DNA of 64,000 nucleotides, taken from the NCBI GenBank assembly GCA_945861635.1, contig CAMAWH010000006.1, positions 62,001 to 126,000 of the forward strand. The letters run 5' to 3'. This document shows positions 1 to 8,313 of this stretch, in pieces; the first letter of the stretch is position 1; each line of letters starts with the position of its first letter. Below the pieces are notes generated by a model that worked only from the letters and a program-made list of their open reading frames with translations, ran no database searches and was not told the DNA's origin. The translations under genes and the position numbers were made by a program. Source of the stretch: Klebsiella pneumoniae. GTDB taxonomy: Bacteria; Myxococcota_A; UBA796; SXON01.

Positions 1-12
1 ATCGGTCTGCAT
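1..12 (-). CDS. Possible start of the next gene after recX (alaS by synteny), cut by the window edge
   Basis: On the minus strand an ATG lies at 12, followed by codons for M-Q-T-D before the window ends. It is preceded by a purine-rich GGCGGACTCCG, which resembles the GGAG-type initiation regions used elsewhere in this window. recX is followed by alaS in many bacteria, and alanyl-tRNA synthetases often begin with a similar short leader. Only four codons are visible, so the identity is a synteny guess and even the existence of the gene is unproven. Confidence 0.25.
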
Positions 13-102
13 CGGAGTCCGCCACGGGCGCGAATACAATTCGGCGCCCCTTTTTCGGCTTTGCAGTGCGCTGGCCGGCCACCATGCCAGCGTATCGCGC
101 GT

Positions 103-627
103 CTACAGCGGCTCGGCCGCGGCCGTCTCAATCTCCTCAAGAGACATCGCCAGCACCTTGTTGGCGACGGCATACGAGAAGCCGGCGCGCCCCATTTTCG
201 CGAGGTCACCGCTGGACGCAGAGCCAACCCGGAACGGCCCCATTCGGCGACGTCGGACATAGGCGCAAGCAGAGCGAACGTCGATGTCACCTTCCAATTC
301 TCGGAGCGCCACGGACGCATCCACACCTTCGCTGCGGAGGCGCTGGCGGACCACCGTGGGTGCCACCCCACGACCGACCAGCCGCCGCGCGCGCGCCGCG
401 CCCCACGCCGCGTCGTCAACGACCCCAGCCGCCGCAAAGCGCGTGAGCAGCGCCTCCACCTCGCCAAGCATCGCGGGGCGATCGACCTCAAGTCCCGCGC
501 GAATCGCGGCGTCGACCCGCCGTGTGAGGATGCGTCGTAAGCGCATGGTGTTGCCGCTATACCGCTCGACGTAACGAGCGGCGACTCCGGCCAACGAAGC
601 GGCGGTCGGCGGTCGGCGGGGCGGCAT
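103..627 (-). CDS. recX: RecX family regulatory protein
   Basis: RecX binds RecA filaments and limits recombination and SOS activity in the cytoplasm. The product (174 residues from the ATG at 627) has the family's tandem three-helix layout. An N-terminal segment carries ARYVERYSGNTMRLRR, a central one carries VDDAAWGAARARRLVGRG followed by VVRQRLRSEGV, and the C-terminal repeat has GFSYAVANKVL. Length fits the family, usually 150-200 residues. An in-frame GTG at 663 would add 12 residues; the ATG is preferred because conservation begins just after it. recA is not next to it in this window. The gene follows the phosphoesterase gene by a few tens of bases on the same strand. Confidence 0.8.
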   Translation of the reverse strand: MPPRRPPTAASLAGVAARYVERYSGNTMRLRRILTRRVDAAIRAGLEVDRPAMLGEVEALLTRFAAAGVVDDAAWGAARARRLVGRGVAPTVVRQRLRSEGVDASVALRELEGDIDVRSACAYVRRRRMGPFRVGSASSGDLAKMGRAGFSYAVANKVLAMSLEEIETAAAEPL

Positions 628-668
628 GCGGCACGCGGTATCACGCGGGCGAGCGCCGACCACGGCAA

Positions 669-2210
669 CTACGGCAATCGCTCGCTTCGAACGTCGCCGC
701 CGACGCCCGCCCAGCCATCGGGCAAAACTTGCACCAATTCACAATTCCGATCCGTCACCGCTCCCGCTCCCGCCTCGCTACGCCATCCCGACTGCCAATC
801 GACCAACGTAAGCGCCCGCGCCCGCGCCGCCATCGACCCGTCCGGACTGGGATAGTCGAGCAGCGTAGTGTAAACGGAAAGCGTCCCATCCCCGTTGTCA
901 ACGAGTTCCACCAACCGTCCTTGCCCGGGCCAATCGACCGTGGACGCCGTCTGAATCTCCCAGAATGCCCCTGCATCCCCGGGAGTTCCGTAGGGAGCGA
1001 TCCGGTTCACATGGTAATGCCCCGCCACCGTGAGCACGACGTTTGGGTACTGCACCAACAGATCCCCCAGCCGGCCACCGCCTTCCATTGGCAACTCGCC
1101 AGTCGCGTAGTGGCTGGTGACGAGGATCAACTCATCGGCCGCCTGCGCGGCAACCAGCGCGGGAATTAGATGCGTGTCACGTTCGGCCTCGGACAGAACA
1201 CCTTCTCCCGGCCCCGCCGGATTTGCGTCCACGGCGATGATCCGCAAGCCCTGCACGGGCGAAGTTGACCACGTCACTGCATTGGTTCGAACGTCGTTCT
1301 CCGTGAATCCGTGCCCGACCGGACCCGGGCTCGCCGGCGAGTCCAGATAGACTGCGGCAAGGTCACTTCGCTCCAGTAGGGCGCGCTCGGCATCGGGCAC
1401 CGTCGTGTCGACAACGGGACCACCTTGCTCCGATAGATCGCGCGTGCCATATGGGGCGTCACTGCCGACCGCGGCGTCGATATAGTCGTCGAGGGCAAAG
1501 TTCCCCTGAACCAGCACATCGTGATTGCCGGCGACGGCGTACCACGGAAACGCCAAGCCAACGGGCGTGAACGCTTCGATAGGATCGTTACAGTCTTCGT
1601 CCAGTTGGGCGTCGTCGCGCCCAGAGTCGGGGCGCAGGCGTGTTCCGTCGAGCGTGTCGCGAAACCACTCCGTCTCATTCTTTTGCGTCGAGTCTGCGTT
1701 ATCTCCCGTGACTAACGCGAAGTCAACACTCACTGTCTGGTGTATCGCATTCACGGCTCGAACCAGCGCATCGAGCGCATGCAGGGCATAGAGTTCCTGA
1801 GGGCGCGCGGCGGACTGCGTCGCCCCCATCGCGTCGCCGTTCATCAATCGCGTCGGAGACTCGGTATCCGCAATCTGCGCATCGGATTCGTGGAAAAACA
1901 TCGCGAGGCTTTTCCGATTCGGTCCCGCGCCTGCGGGGTGGGCTGGCGCCAACTCCTGGCGCAGCGTGTGCGCCTCCCCAGCCCCCTCCGACCAACCGCC
2001 GAGACCGGCGCCTTCGGCCGCCGCCAGTCCCTCAGGAAAGGCTGGATTCAACGCCGTCGATTCGGGTAAACGCGCATCTGGAATCACGGTGCGGCTCAGC
2101 GTCGTCGTCGCGTCAGGCCACTCGGGCGGTATCGACTCACAGGCCGGCTCGCGAGCGGAGTTGGAATCGGCGTTGGGGACCGGCATCGTGCACGCCAACG
2201 CAAGCAGCAT
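669..2210 (-). CDS. Metallophosphoesterase lipoprotein (calcineurin-like)
   Basis: This is a predicted exported phosphoesterase with a two-metal calcineurin-like fold; the substrate is unknown. The ATG at 2210 shares one base with the stop of the MaoC gene (TGATG) and gives MLLALAC, a lipobox with Cys at residue 7. A GTG at 2228 would add MRSSVV and yield a more normal signal peptide. Metal-site motifs are visible in order: LVTGDNAD, AVAGNHD, VTSHYATGE and VAGHYHVNR, matching the GDxxD, GNHD, H and GHxH blocks. The region of about 60 residues after the lipobox is low in conserved motifs and probably a linker. It is the third gene of a minus-strand run starting at 4.9 kb, with recX next. Confidence 0.8.
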   Translation of the reverse strand: MLLALACTMPVPNADSNSAREPACESIPPEWPDATTTLSRTVIPDARLPESTALNPAFPEGLAAAEGAGLGGWSEGAGEAHTLRQELAPAHPAGAGPNRKSLAMFFHESDAQIADTESPTRLMNGDAMGATQSAARPQELYALHALDALVRAVNAIHQTVSVDFALVTGDNADSTQKNETEWFRDTLDGTRLRPDSGRDDAQLDEDCNDPIEAFTPVGLAFPWYAVAGNHDVLVQGNFALDDYIDAAVGSDAPYGTRDLSEQGGPVVDTTVPDAERALLERSDLAAVYLDSPASPGPVGHGFTENDVRTNAVTWSTSPVQGLRIIAVDANPAGPGEGVLSEAERDTHLIPALVAAQAADELILVTSHYATGELPMEGGGRLGDLLVQYPNVVLTVAGHYHVNRIAPYGTPGDAGAFWEIQTASTVDWPGQGRLVELVDNGDGTLSVYTTLLDYPSPDGSMAARARALTLVDWQSGWRSEAGAGAVTDRNCELVQVLPDGWAGVGGDVRSERLP

Positions 2211-3118
2211 CACGACGGAACTGCGCACGTCCGCACCTCGGAACCTGGCTCCCCGAGCGTGCCCACGATCAGCCGCGCGTCATGCTCCTTCCCGGTGCGC
2301 CCCCGGACCTCAAAGCGCGCGCGCTTGCCCACGGCTGTGAGCGGCCCCGACTCGAACGTCACGGTACCCGGCAAGGAGACCGGCGCGAGAAAACGCACAT
2401 CCACCTCGGCCGCCTCCGGAACATCGGTGTCCATTTCTGCGAGACACCGCGCGAGCGTCCACCATCCGTGCGCAATCGCGCGCGGGAATCCGAACAGTCG
2501 AGCGGAAAGCGCGGTCAGATGGATGGGATTGTAGTCCCCGCTCACAGCCGCATACCGACGGCCCTGGTCCGCGCCGAGCCGCCACCGCACCGAGCGCGTC
2601 ACGGATCCCGTGGGCGGTTGTTCCGCCAGCCGCTTCACACCATCCCCCCTGATCCCGCGTGAGAGGATCGTCGTAACCCCCCGCCACACCGTCTCGCTTC
2701 CCGCGCGAAGCTCCGTTACAAGGTCGAACTCTCCGCCTCCACGCACGATGCGATGCCCTTCGACCACAACCGATGCCGACAAGCGTTCGCGCCCGGAAAA
2801 ATGGCGAAACCGCGTGATCGTTTGACGCGTATGCACAATTCCGAGCACAGGCAGCGGGAACTCGGGCGCCGACATCACCGCCAACTGAAGGCCACTGGTG
2901 AGCACCACGGGAAACGTGATGGGCAGCGGATCGGCGGCGGCAAAACCCGTGACATCCGAGTAAACCGATGCGAGGCGCAGCGAATCCGGCGAAACTGCAT
3001 CCGCAACCGCCTCGATCCGGGGAATGGTTTCGCCCGGCGCCAGCGTCCGTCCACGGTGCAGCGCCGCCGACAGCAGCGACGACGCCGGTGCCACCGCAAA
3101 GGTCAGGGTGTCACTCAC
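2210..3118 (-). CDS. MaoC-like hot-dog dehydratase/hydratase
   Basis: This is a double hot-dog protein of the MaoC/(R)-enoyl hydratase group, which adds or removes water on 2-enoyl thioesters (CoA or ACP). From a GTG at 3118 it has 302 residues. The C-terminal hot-dog carries the hydratase-2 signature GDYNPIHL with the catalytic pair D195 and H200, followed by FPRAIAHGWW. The N-terminal half (about residues 1-160) lacks the signature, as is usual in double hot-dog members. The GTG overlaps the 3' end of the upstream gene by 8 bases; an upstream in-frame start at 3292 is unlikely because it would lie deep in that gene. The substrate cannot be told; the partner gene gives no clear pathway. Confidence 0.75.
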   Translation of the reverse strand: MSDTLTFAVAPASSLLSAALHRGRTLAPGETIPRIEAVADAVSPDSLRLASVYSDVTGFAAADPLPITFPVVLTSGLQLAVMSAPEFPLPVLGIVHTRQTITRFRHFSGRERLSASVVVEGHRIVRGGGEFDLVTELRAGSETVWRGVTTILSRGIRGDGVKRLAEQPPTGSVTRSVRWRLGADQGRRYAAVSGDYNPIHLTALSARLFGFPRAIAHGWWTLARCLAEMDTDVPEAAEVDVRFLAPVSLPGTVTFESGPLTAVGKRARFEVRGRTGKEHDARLIVGTLGEPGSEVRTCAVPS

Positions 3119-4916
3119 TCGCGCGCTCCACGCGCGCCCACGGCGACCGTTCTCGGACATCCGCCGGCCAACGGGAGCCGCGATTCCCCGGGATTTCGCG
3201 CCCGTGCGGATCGCACGCAAAGTTGTCCACGTCGGCAAATGCGCGCTCGTGATTCGTTCGCCCGGCCAACTGACGCATGGCGTGCAGCGCACCGTCCACC
3301 CGAACGGCGCAAACTTCGTGCGGGCCGGCGCGCAGATCGACCAGCGCCCCCTTGCGAGACGTGCTTTGTAACTGCTCTTCGTTGCCGATGGGATCCGCCA
3401 CGGTCTTTGCCTTCAGGGTCCAGACCAGGATGGAGGTCGGATTGCGCCCCGCATACGTCTCCGCCAACAGATCTGCCGCGCCGTAGAATTGTTTCCCGAT
3501 ATCGTTCTGGTTCACCGGACCGGCCATCAGGCAGATGCCGGCGAGCAGATCACAGGTTTCCGGCAAGTCGATGCAGCCTCCGAGTTCGCACACCAACGCA
3601 CTCCGCGACGCCGCGGCGCCCAACGCCCGCGCGGCGTGGGAGAAATCGATACCTCGCGCTTCGATTTCCGGACGCGACAGGCCGCCCACATAGATGCGTT
3701 GCCCGGTGAGCGCGAACGCCTTTTTTCCGCGCGCAGCGTTGTTGGACAGTTTTCTTCCTGTGGGCAGGTCTGCCCACAACGGAAGATCCGCACATAGCGA
3801 GTCCGTGACTTCTTCAAGGTGTTTTCGCACGGCCCGCAATCGCTCCTTTCCGTTCGGCGTCAGCACGTCGATTCGGTCGAGCAACAAAAGCGCCTTCGCG
3901 TCGTCCCTGTCCACCCCCGACCAGCGACAGAAGGCGTTGTAGGCCGCCCGTCCCGCCATCTCCGTCAAGACATCGGGTACGTCCATGTCCTGCCGTGTCT
4001 GGTAGGCAGGCGGTGCCTTCTCCTCTGCATTGACGCCCGGTTGGATCCGCTCCGACCGAAACGCCACCAGATTTGCCCCTACCTTACGACACACTTCCGC
4101 CGAAATACCTACCCGCGGAGCCACGGCGCCCACCTGGGCAACAAAACAGACCCGCCATCCCGCGCGACGCTCCTCCGAGGACAGGCCAGCAAGCGCTTCG
4201 AGCGGTGCCATAGCGGCCGCATTCTCGCCGTAATGCCGCCCAGAAAAAGGCCGAAGGATGATGTTGGCTTGCCGCGTACCGGCGGAGGCTATCACCGCCG
4301 CCCGCTCGACGGCGTCCGCCCACACGCCAACGTGGAGGTGCTGCAAATAGCCGATGGTCGGAATGTCATCGACGTGATCGAATCGTTTGCTCCACGCGCG
4401 GGTCGCAACGGTAAATAGGCTGATGATCGGCTTGTGGCCGATGAACGTCAACAGGAACGTAAACGGCGTTCGATAGGGGCGCGACAGTCCGATGATCGAG
4501 TGTGTCGCGCCGTCGAGTACCGGTTGGTCGAGCGCGCCCAGCGCGCGCAGCGCTGCGGCGACCCCGGCAGAGTCGTCGGGGCCGACGATGACCTGCCGAT
4601 GTCCGCGGTAGTTCGTCGACTGACGCGCCGAAAGAATGCCGAGCGACGTCTCATCGAACAGCTCGCCCTCCGTCACCGGCGGCGACGGCACAAACGCCAC
4701 GGGCGGCTCCAACGAGAGCAGCACGGCCGCCTGCGCCGCCTCGTCAACCGTCAGCGACACCCGCATGCGATACCCCACCGGAGAGGCCGACTCCAGCGCA
4801 TCCGGAAGGTGGTAGCGATTTCTGTGTTCGCCCGGCGCGGCGAAGCGTGCGTCGCGACGAACACGCTGCTCGGCCGGGGGGGGCGGAATCGGGATGAGGT
4901 CGATGGACTTCTGCAT
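3111..4916 (-). CDS. Protein of unknown function, about 601 residues
   Basis: I do not recognise this family. The ATG at 4916 gives 601 residues starting MQKSIDLIP; a GTG at 4937 would add 7. The N-terminus (about 1-60) is Pro- and Arg-rich without a signal peptide, so it is probably cytosolic. Then comes a mixed alpha/beta region with LLTFIGHKPIISLFTV near residue 165 and a middle part containing NIILRPFSGRHYGE. A second alpha/beta half contains KKAFALTGQRIYVGG and CELGGCIDLPETCDLLAG with clustered cysteines. No P-loop, Rossmann GxGxxG or thiolase motif is evident. It overlaps the MaoC gene by 8 bases, so the two products are probably made together; a lipid or thioester role is only suggested by that coupling. 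Confidence 0.6.
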   Translation of the reverse strand: MQKSIDLIPIPPPPAEQRVRRDARFAAPGEHRNRYHLPDALESASPVGYRMRVSLTVDEAAQAAVLLSLEPPVAFVPSPPVTEGELFDETSLGILSARQSTNYRGHRQVIVGPDDSAGVAAALRALGALDQPVLDGATHSIIGLSRPYRTPFTFLLTFIGHKPIISLFTVATRAWSKRFDHVDDIPTIGYLQHLHVGVWADAVERAAVIASAGTRQANIILRPFSGRHYGENAAAMAPLEALAGLSSEERRAGWRVCFVAQVGAVAPRVGISAEVCRKVGANLVAFRSERIQPGVNAEEKAPPAYQTRQDMDVPDVLTEMAGRAAYNAFCRWSGVDRDDAKALLLLDRIDVLTPNGKERLRAVRKHLEEVTDSLCADLPLWADLPTGRKLSNNAARGKKAFALTGQRIYVGGLSRPEIEARGIDFSHAARALGAAASRSALVCELGGCIDLPETCDLLAGICLMAGPVNQNDIGKQFYGAADLLAETYAGRNPTSILVWTLKAKTVADPIGNEEQLQSTSRKGALVDLRAGPHEVCAVRVDGALHAMRQLAGRTNHERAFADVDNFACDPHGREIPGNRGSRWPADVRERSPWARVERASE

Positions 4917-4992
4917 GGCGGGCGGCGAGGGTAGCACTCTTCGTGCGGGGACCTTGCCGTGACCCGCTGGCGTGGGTAGTAGACGCCGCGTC

Positions 4993-5067
4993 GCCGCTGT
5001 AGCTCAGGGGTAGAGCAATTGCTTCGTAAGCAATAGGTCGTCGGTTCAAATCCGACCAGCGGCTCCA
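4993..5067 (+). tRNA. tRNA-Thr (anticodon CGT), CCA encoded
   Basis: The sequence folds as a cloverleaf. The acceptor stem GCCGCTG pairs with CAGCGGC, the D-arm is GCTC...GAGC, the anticodon stem ATTGC/GCAAT encloses the loop TTCGTAA, and the T-arm GTCGG/CCGAC encloses TTCAAAT. The loop centre gives anticodon CGT (threonine, codon ACG). The discriminator T is followed by a genomically encoded CCA (5065-5067). It stands alone rather than in a tRNA cluster. The reading frame of a small lipoprotein runs on directly from its 3' end. Confidence 0.97.
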
Positions 5068-5094
5068 TTTTCCTCCGCTCGCCCGGTAGCGCCC

Positions 5095-5175
5095 ATCGCA
5101 CCCATCGGCATCGCTGGCGCCATCTTCCTTGCGGCCTGCGGTCGCTCGTCCGACGCATCGCCGGCGGAACCGGCC
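5095..5175 (+). other. In-frame lipoprotein signal-peptide coding stretch lacking a canonical start
   Basis: This segment is in frame with the ORF that first has a usable start (GTG) at 5176. It translates to IAPIGIAGAIFLAACGRSS, a hydrophobic core ending in a clear LAAC lipobox, then Ser/Asp/Ala/Pro-rich linker residues. Between the in-frame stop at 5011-5013 (inside the tRNA) and 5176 there is no ATG, GTG, TTG or CTG. ATC at 5095 or 5104 are the only near-cognate candidates. Either a rare start is used, or a base is wrong or lost here. Confidence 0.5.
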
Positions 5176-5712
5176 GTGCATGAGGCCCCCTCCGTCCTTG
5201 CACGTCATCCGTGGACGCTTGTCGGTCGCGCATCGCCGGACGGACTCATGCTCCCACGCCATCCCGACCCGCCGAGGTTTCCACCGAATTGCGCGTGGTG
5301 CTTTGCGGAGCGATGGAGCGATGGGGCACGCGTCATCGAGATTGTCCGCGGGCCGGACGTCGTAAGGGTGGGAGCGCAGAACGGAATGAACCGGTGGGAT
5401 CGGCTCTCGCCCCAGCTGCGATTGTGTGTCGGGGATCCCTTCGCGCTCCCGCCCGCTGGAGATCCAGGGGGGACGCGCACGTTTGACGGAAAGGCGTGGA
5501 CGCTACACCTGACCGGTCAGAACGCGTGCCACCTCGGCGGCTCGCTGGTCCTGGACGCGGTGCGGGACAGCGCCGAGTGGCGTGCCCTCACGGTCGACGG
5601 CCTGTCATGGGAAGCCGGTCGGGACGCGCTCAAAGCTTACGCGCTTGTTCTTGCGACGGAACGGATCAAGGCCGACGCAGCGGGCGCAGGCACGGCGCCT
5701 ACCGCTCGATGA
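5176..5712 (+). CDS. Small hypothetical lipoprotein (5' end uncertain)
   Basis: The family is not recognised. From the GTG at 5176 the product has 178 residues; the in-frame stretch just upstream encodes a lipobox, so the real protein probably begins about 27 codons earlier and is an outer-membrane or periplasmic lipoprotein. The domain contains NCAWCFAERW near the N-terminus, VIEIVRGPDVVRVG, and RTFDGKAWTLHLTGQNACHLGG, a mostly beta-type pattern. The last 14 bases overlap the convergent oxidoreductase gene. It sits immediately downstream of tRNA-Thr and may be cotranscribed with it. Confidence 0.6.
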   Translation: MHEAPSVLARHPWTLVGRASPDGLMLPRHPDPPRFPPNCAWCFAERWSDGARVIEIVRGPDVVRVGAQNGMNRWDRLSPQLRLCVGDPFALPPAGDPGGTRTFDGKAWTLHLTGQNACHLGGSLVLDAVRDSAEWRALTVDGLSWEAGRDALKAYALVLATERIKADAAGAGTAPTAR

Positions 5713-6985
5713 AGCGGACCAGCGGCGCCGGGCCCTCCTCGTCCCCGATCGGCGGCTCCATCCAACGTCGCATGCGAGACCGCACGCCTTCCCCGGAAGA
5801 TTCTGCTGCGGTGAGCGCCGCCAACCAGCCAATCTCCTGTTCCCACTCCAACGGAGTAAACAGCCCGGAACGCCCGATCGGCGCGATGCCAAGCTCATCC
5901 AATGCCAAAACGAACGTACGCATGGCGGTTGCATGCGTGGTCACCCACACGGGATGGTGATTCGCGATCCGAACGACCCGGCCAGACGACGAACCCGTCG
6001 CAAGGGAGCCGAGTGCATCCAGCGTTTGCCGCACGACTTCCGCGTCGTCCGCACGCCAAAGCGGATCGGCGTCGTCGAGCGAGTAGTGCGCGATCAAATC
6101 GTCGGCGAGCGCGCTGCAGCCGGGAAGGCGCCCTGGGCGAGTGATCCGGTAGAACGGGAGTTTCTCGTCGAGGATGTGCGTTTCGAAGGGAAGATCGCGG
6201 CCACCGCGAACCACGACTTGGACGAGATGGCGGTGACGCAACTTACCGACGGTAGCGTGGAGGCCCTCCGGCGCGGCGGCACCGAGCAACTCGCAAACCC
6301 GCGCGGGCGGAAGGTCCACGTAGACATCACCTTCCACGCTTCCATCCTGGGTCGTCACCAATCCGGGGGCGATCGATCGCAGGACGGCCCCGACGCGCAC
6401 GTCGAGCCCTGCAAGTGCAGATTTCACCGCGGACGCCGGACCCTCACGCGGCGCAACCGGCGCCTCGGACCGCGCGCCGGCGTGCACGAGCCGCGACACG
6501 TTGCAGGTCAATTCCTCGGGATCACCGAAGCGCTTTCGACAGTAGGGCGCGTAGAGGTCCTCGTATACGGGCGCGCCGTACCGAGCGGCCACCCAATCTC
6601 TGTACGAACGAACCTCCTGACCGCCACCGATCAACTCGTGCAATTCACGCTTTCCGCGAGCACGCGCCAATTGCGATGCCGCGGCTGGATGACGCTTCCA
6701 GTTCATCAGTCGAAACACGTGATTCGGCTTCATCGGCAGGGGAACACGTTTTCCGTTGCGCATTACGGCGCGATCCAGCCCTTCCACGGCGACAAGATCT
6801 CCGAACACCGACGGGCCGGTCGGCCCGCGCCCAATGCCGCGCTCAATGGGAACATCCACGTCGACAAATCCGCCGGGATGCGGCCCTTCTTGCAGCAGGA
6901 TCACGCTTCGCCCGGAATCCCGAAGTCCTGCCGCAGTGCGCAACGCACCCGGACCCCCGCCAACGACCACTGCTCTATCTGCCAT
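5699..6985 (-). CDS. FAD-dependent oxidoreductase, phytoene-desaturase/amine-oxidase-like
   Basis: A cytosolic flavoprotein of 428 residues. The ATG at 6985 places the dinucleotide-binding motif at the very N-terminus (ADRAVVVGGGPGALRTAAGL), followed by an acidic/aromatic turn and a GG-containing second block (LLQEGPHPGGF). This Rossmann start followed by GG is typical of the protoporphyrinogen oxidase / phytoene desaturase / amine oxidase superfamily. The middle contains YEDLYAPYCRKRFGDPEEL, which resembles the substrate-domain block of UDP-galactopyranose-mutase-like and PPO-like members. The substrate is unknown. Longer in-frame starts exist but would run into the divergent Nudix gene; the 49 bp between the two starts probably hold both promoters. 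Confidence 0.7.
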   Translation of the reverse strand: MADRAVVVGGGPGALRTAAGLRDSGRSVILLQEGPHPGGFVDVDVPIERGIGRGPTGPSVFGDLVAVEGLDRAVMRNGKRVPLPMKPNHVFRLMNWKRHPAAASQLARARGKRELHELIGGGQEVRSYRDWVAARYGAPVYEDLYAPYCRKRFGDPEELTCNVSRLVHAGARSEAPVAPREGPASAVKSALAGLDVRVGAVLRSIAPGLVTTQDGSVEGDVYVDLPPARVCELLGAAAPEGLHATVGKLRHRHLVQVVVRGGRDLPFETHILDEKLPFYRITRPGRLPGCSALADDLIAHYSLDDADPLWRADDAEVVRQTLDALGSLATGSSSGRVVRIANHHPVWVTTHATAMRTFVLALDELGIAPIGRSGLFTPLEWEQEIGWLAALTAAESSGEGVRSRMRRWMEPPIGDEEGPAPLVRFIER

Positions 6986-7034
6986 TACCCACTCCGGTGG
7001 AACCACGGTCATTGCCCGGATAACCTGCTGTCCC

Positions 7035-7451
7035 ATGAACGGTCCTGCCGCCACCGCCGACGTCATCATCGAGCGCTTGGGTTCCATCGTTCTGGTGAAC
7101 CGCCGGTGGAAGCCGTTGGGTTGGGCGCTCCCCGGCGGATTCGTGGAAGCGGGGGAGAGGGTCGCGGAAGCCGCCGTGCGCGAGGCATTCGAAGAAACGG
7201 GCATGCGGGTGACCTTGCACGCACTGTTGCACGTCTATTCGGACCCCGCGCGAGACCCACGTCGCGCCACGCTTACCGTGGCATTCACGGCCACGTCGGA
7301 TGATGAGCCCGTCGGGGGCGATGACGCCGCAGAAGCCGCGTGGTTCCCGATCGATGCGCTACCCACGCCGATGGCGTTCGATCACGCAAGGATCATCGCG
7401 GACTATGTCCGTTTTCGCGATACGGGTGTGCGGCCGGAGCCGCACGTCTAG
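7035..7451 (+). CDS. Nudix hydrolase
   Basis: This 138-residue protein hydrolyses a nucleoside diphosphate linked to another moiety; the exact substrate is unknown. The complete Nudix box is present: GFVEAGE, seven residues, then REAFEETGM. Upstream it has VNRRWKPLGWALPGG, as in mutator-type and ADP-ribose pyrophosphatase-like members. Length is normal for a single-domain Nudix protein. The ATG at 7035 is chosen because the upstream sequence has no Nudix-like content and overlaps the divergent gene. The last 4 bases overlap the convergent rsmD gene. Confidence 0.88.
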   Translation: MNGPAATADVIIERLGSIVLVNRRWKPLGWALPGGFVEAGERVAEAAVREAFEETGMRVTLHALLHVYSDPARDPRRATLTVAFTATSDDEPVGGDDAAEAAWFPIDALPTPMAFDHARIIADYVRFRDTGVRPEPHV

Positions 7452-7993
7452 GCGGGTGGCTCGTCCTGCCAGAGCGCGGGTTCATCCTTCCGCCAGATCG
7501 CGAAAGCGGAGTCCCCGTAGGTGCGACTTTTATGAAGGTTCCACCCCGGTAGTTCCGGCCAAACGACGCCAGCACGGGCCTCCGCGATGACGCATTGGCG
7601 CGCCGCGCCGCACGCCCGACCCAGCCACGTCGCCACGTCGTCCGTATACGGCGGGTCCACAAACACCGTGTCCGCCGTAGGGAGCGACACGGCTGCAGCG
7701 TTGCCGTGGGTCACAGTCAAGGGGGCGTTCAACTCCGCCGCATAGCGACGCATCACCGCCACGGCTTCCGCATTCTTGTCGACGGCATACAACGGCGCCG
7801 CCCCGCGGGAGCCGGCCTCGAACACCATCAAGCCCGTCCCCCCGAACAGATCGAGCCACGACGACTCGGCCAGGTCGTTGCCAAGCATGTTGAAGAGCCC
7901 CTCCCGCGCACGCGACGACGTCGGCCTGATGCCGTCGGGCACGCGACCGGCGAGCAGGCGACCCCGCCACGATCCACCGGTGATGCGGATCAT
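7448..7993 (-). CDS. rsmD: 16S rRNA (guanine966-N2)-methyltransferase RsmD
   Basis: RsmD methylates G966 of 16S rRNA using S-adenosylmethionine. The ATG at 7993 gives 181 residues starting MIRITGGSWRGR, the usual RsmD opening. It continues with GIRPTSSRAREGLFNML, the SAM-binding LDLFGGTGLMVFEA and the catalytic FVDPPY. All family landmarks and the usual length are present. It is the last gene of a three-gene operon with 4-base ATGA overlaps (thioredoxin, Cys-rich protein, rsmD) and is convergent with the Nudix gene. coaD, its common partner, is not here. Confidence 0.92.
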   Translation of the reverse strand: MIRITGGSWRGRLLAGRVPDGIRPTSSRAREGLFNMLGNDLAESSWLDLFGGTGLMVFEAGSRGAAPLYAVDKNAEAVAVMRRYAAELNAPLTVTHGNAAAVSLPTADTVFVDPPYTDDVATWLGRACGAARQCVIAEARAGVVWPELPGWNLHKSRTYGDSAFAIWRKDEPALWQDEPPA

Positions 7994-8313
7994 GGCGTAC
8001 TTCCCTTCAGCGTCCACGAGCACACGCCCGCGTGACAGCCGCACACGTCAAGGTCCTTGAAGCAGGGAAGTACCTCGCAGGTGGTCACGAGGGTGGGCGC
8101 GCGTTCCGCGGTGACGCAAACTTCATGGGAGCAACCTGCCGCTGCGCACTCGGCATCCTTGGAACACTCGCCCGCTGCCGACGAGCCTTCCGTGCGCGCG
8201 AGGCATCCCTCCGGGGGTTCGCCAAGCACGGGGAATACAGGTCGGGCCGGAGCAGGCTCAACGACCGGCGCCGCGCTGACCGCCGCGCACGCCACAACGA
8301 TGTGCACGATCAT
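7990..8313 (-). CDS. Secreted cysteine-rich protein (eight-cysteine-cluster type)
   Basis: A 107-residue exported protein of unknown function. The N-terminus MIVHIVVACAAVSAAP is hydrophobic; it can be read as a signal peptide cut after Ala-15 or as a short lipoprotein signal with the lipobox VVAC. The mature part has ten cysteines, with the pattern GECSKDAECAAAGCSHEVC then CEVLPC, VCGC and VCSW. This resembles the eight-cysteine-cluster domain found in exported Myxococcota proteins. Stops and starts overlap by 4 bases with the thioredoxin gene upstream and rsmD downstream. Its pairing with a thioredoxin is suggestive, but that thioredoxin has no export signal. Confidence 0.65.
   Translation of the reverse strand: MIVHIVVACAAVSAAPVVEPAPARPVFPVLGEPPEGCLARTEGSSAAGECSKDAECAAAGCSHEVCVTAERAPTLVTTCEVLPCFKDLDVCGCHAGVCSWTLKGSTP

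Noticed and set aside
5582-7303. 573-codon frame opposite the FAD oxidoreductase
   Set aside because: The opposite strand encodes a conserved flavoprotein; this frame is Arg-rich and has no motif.
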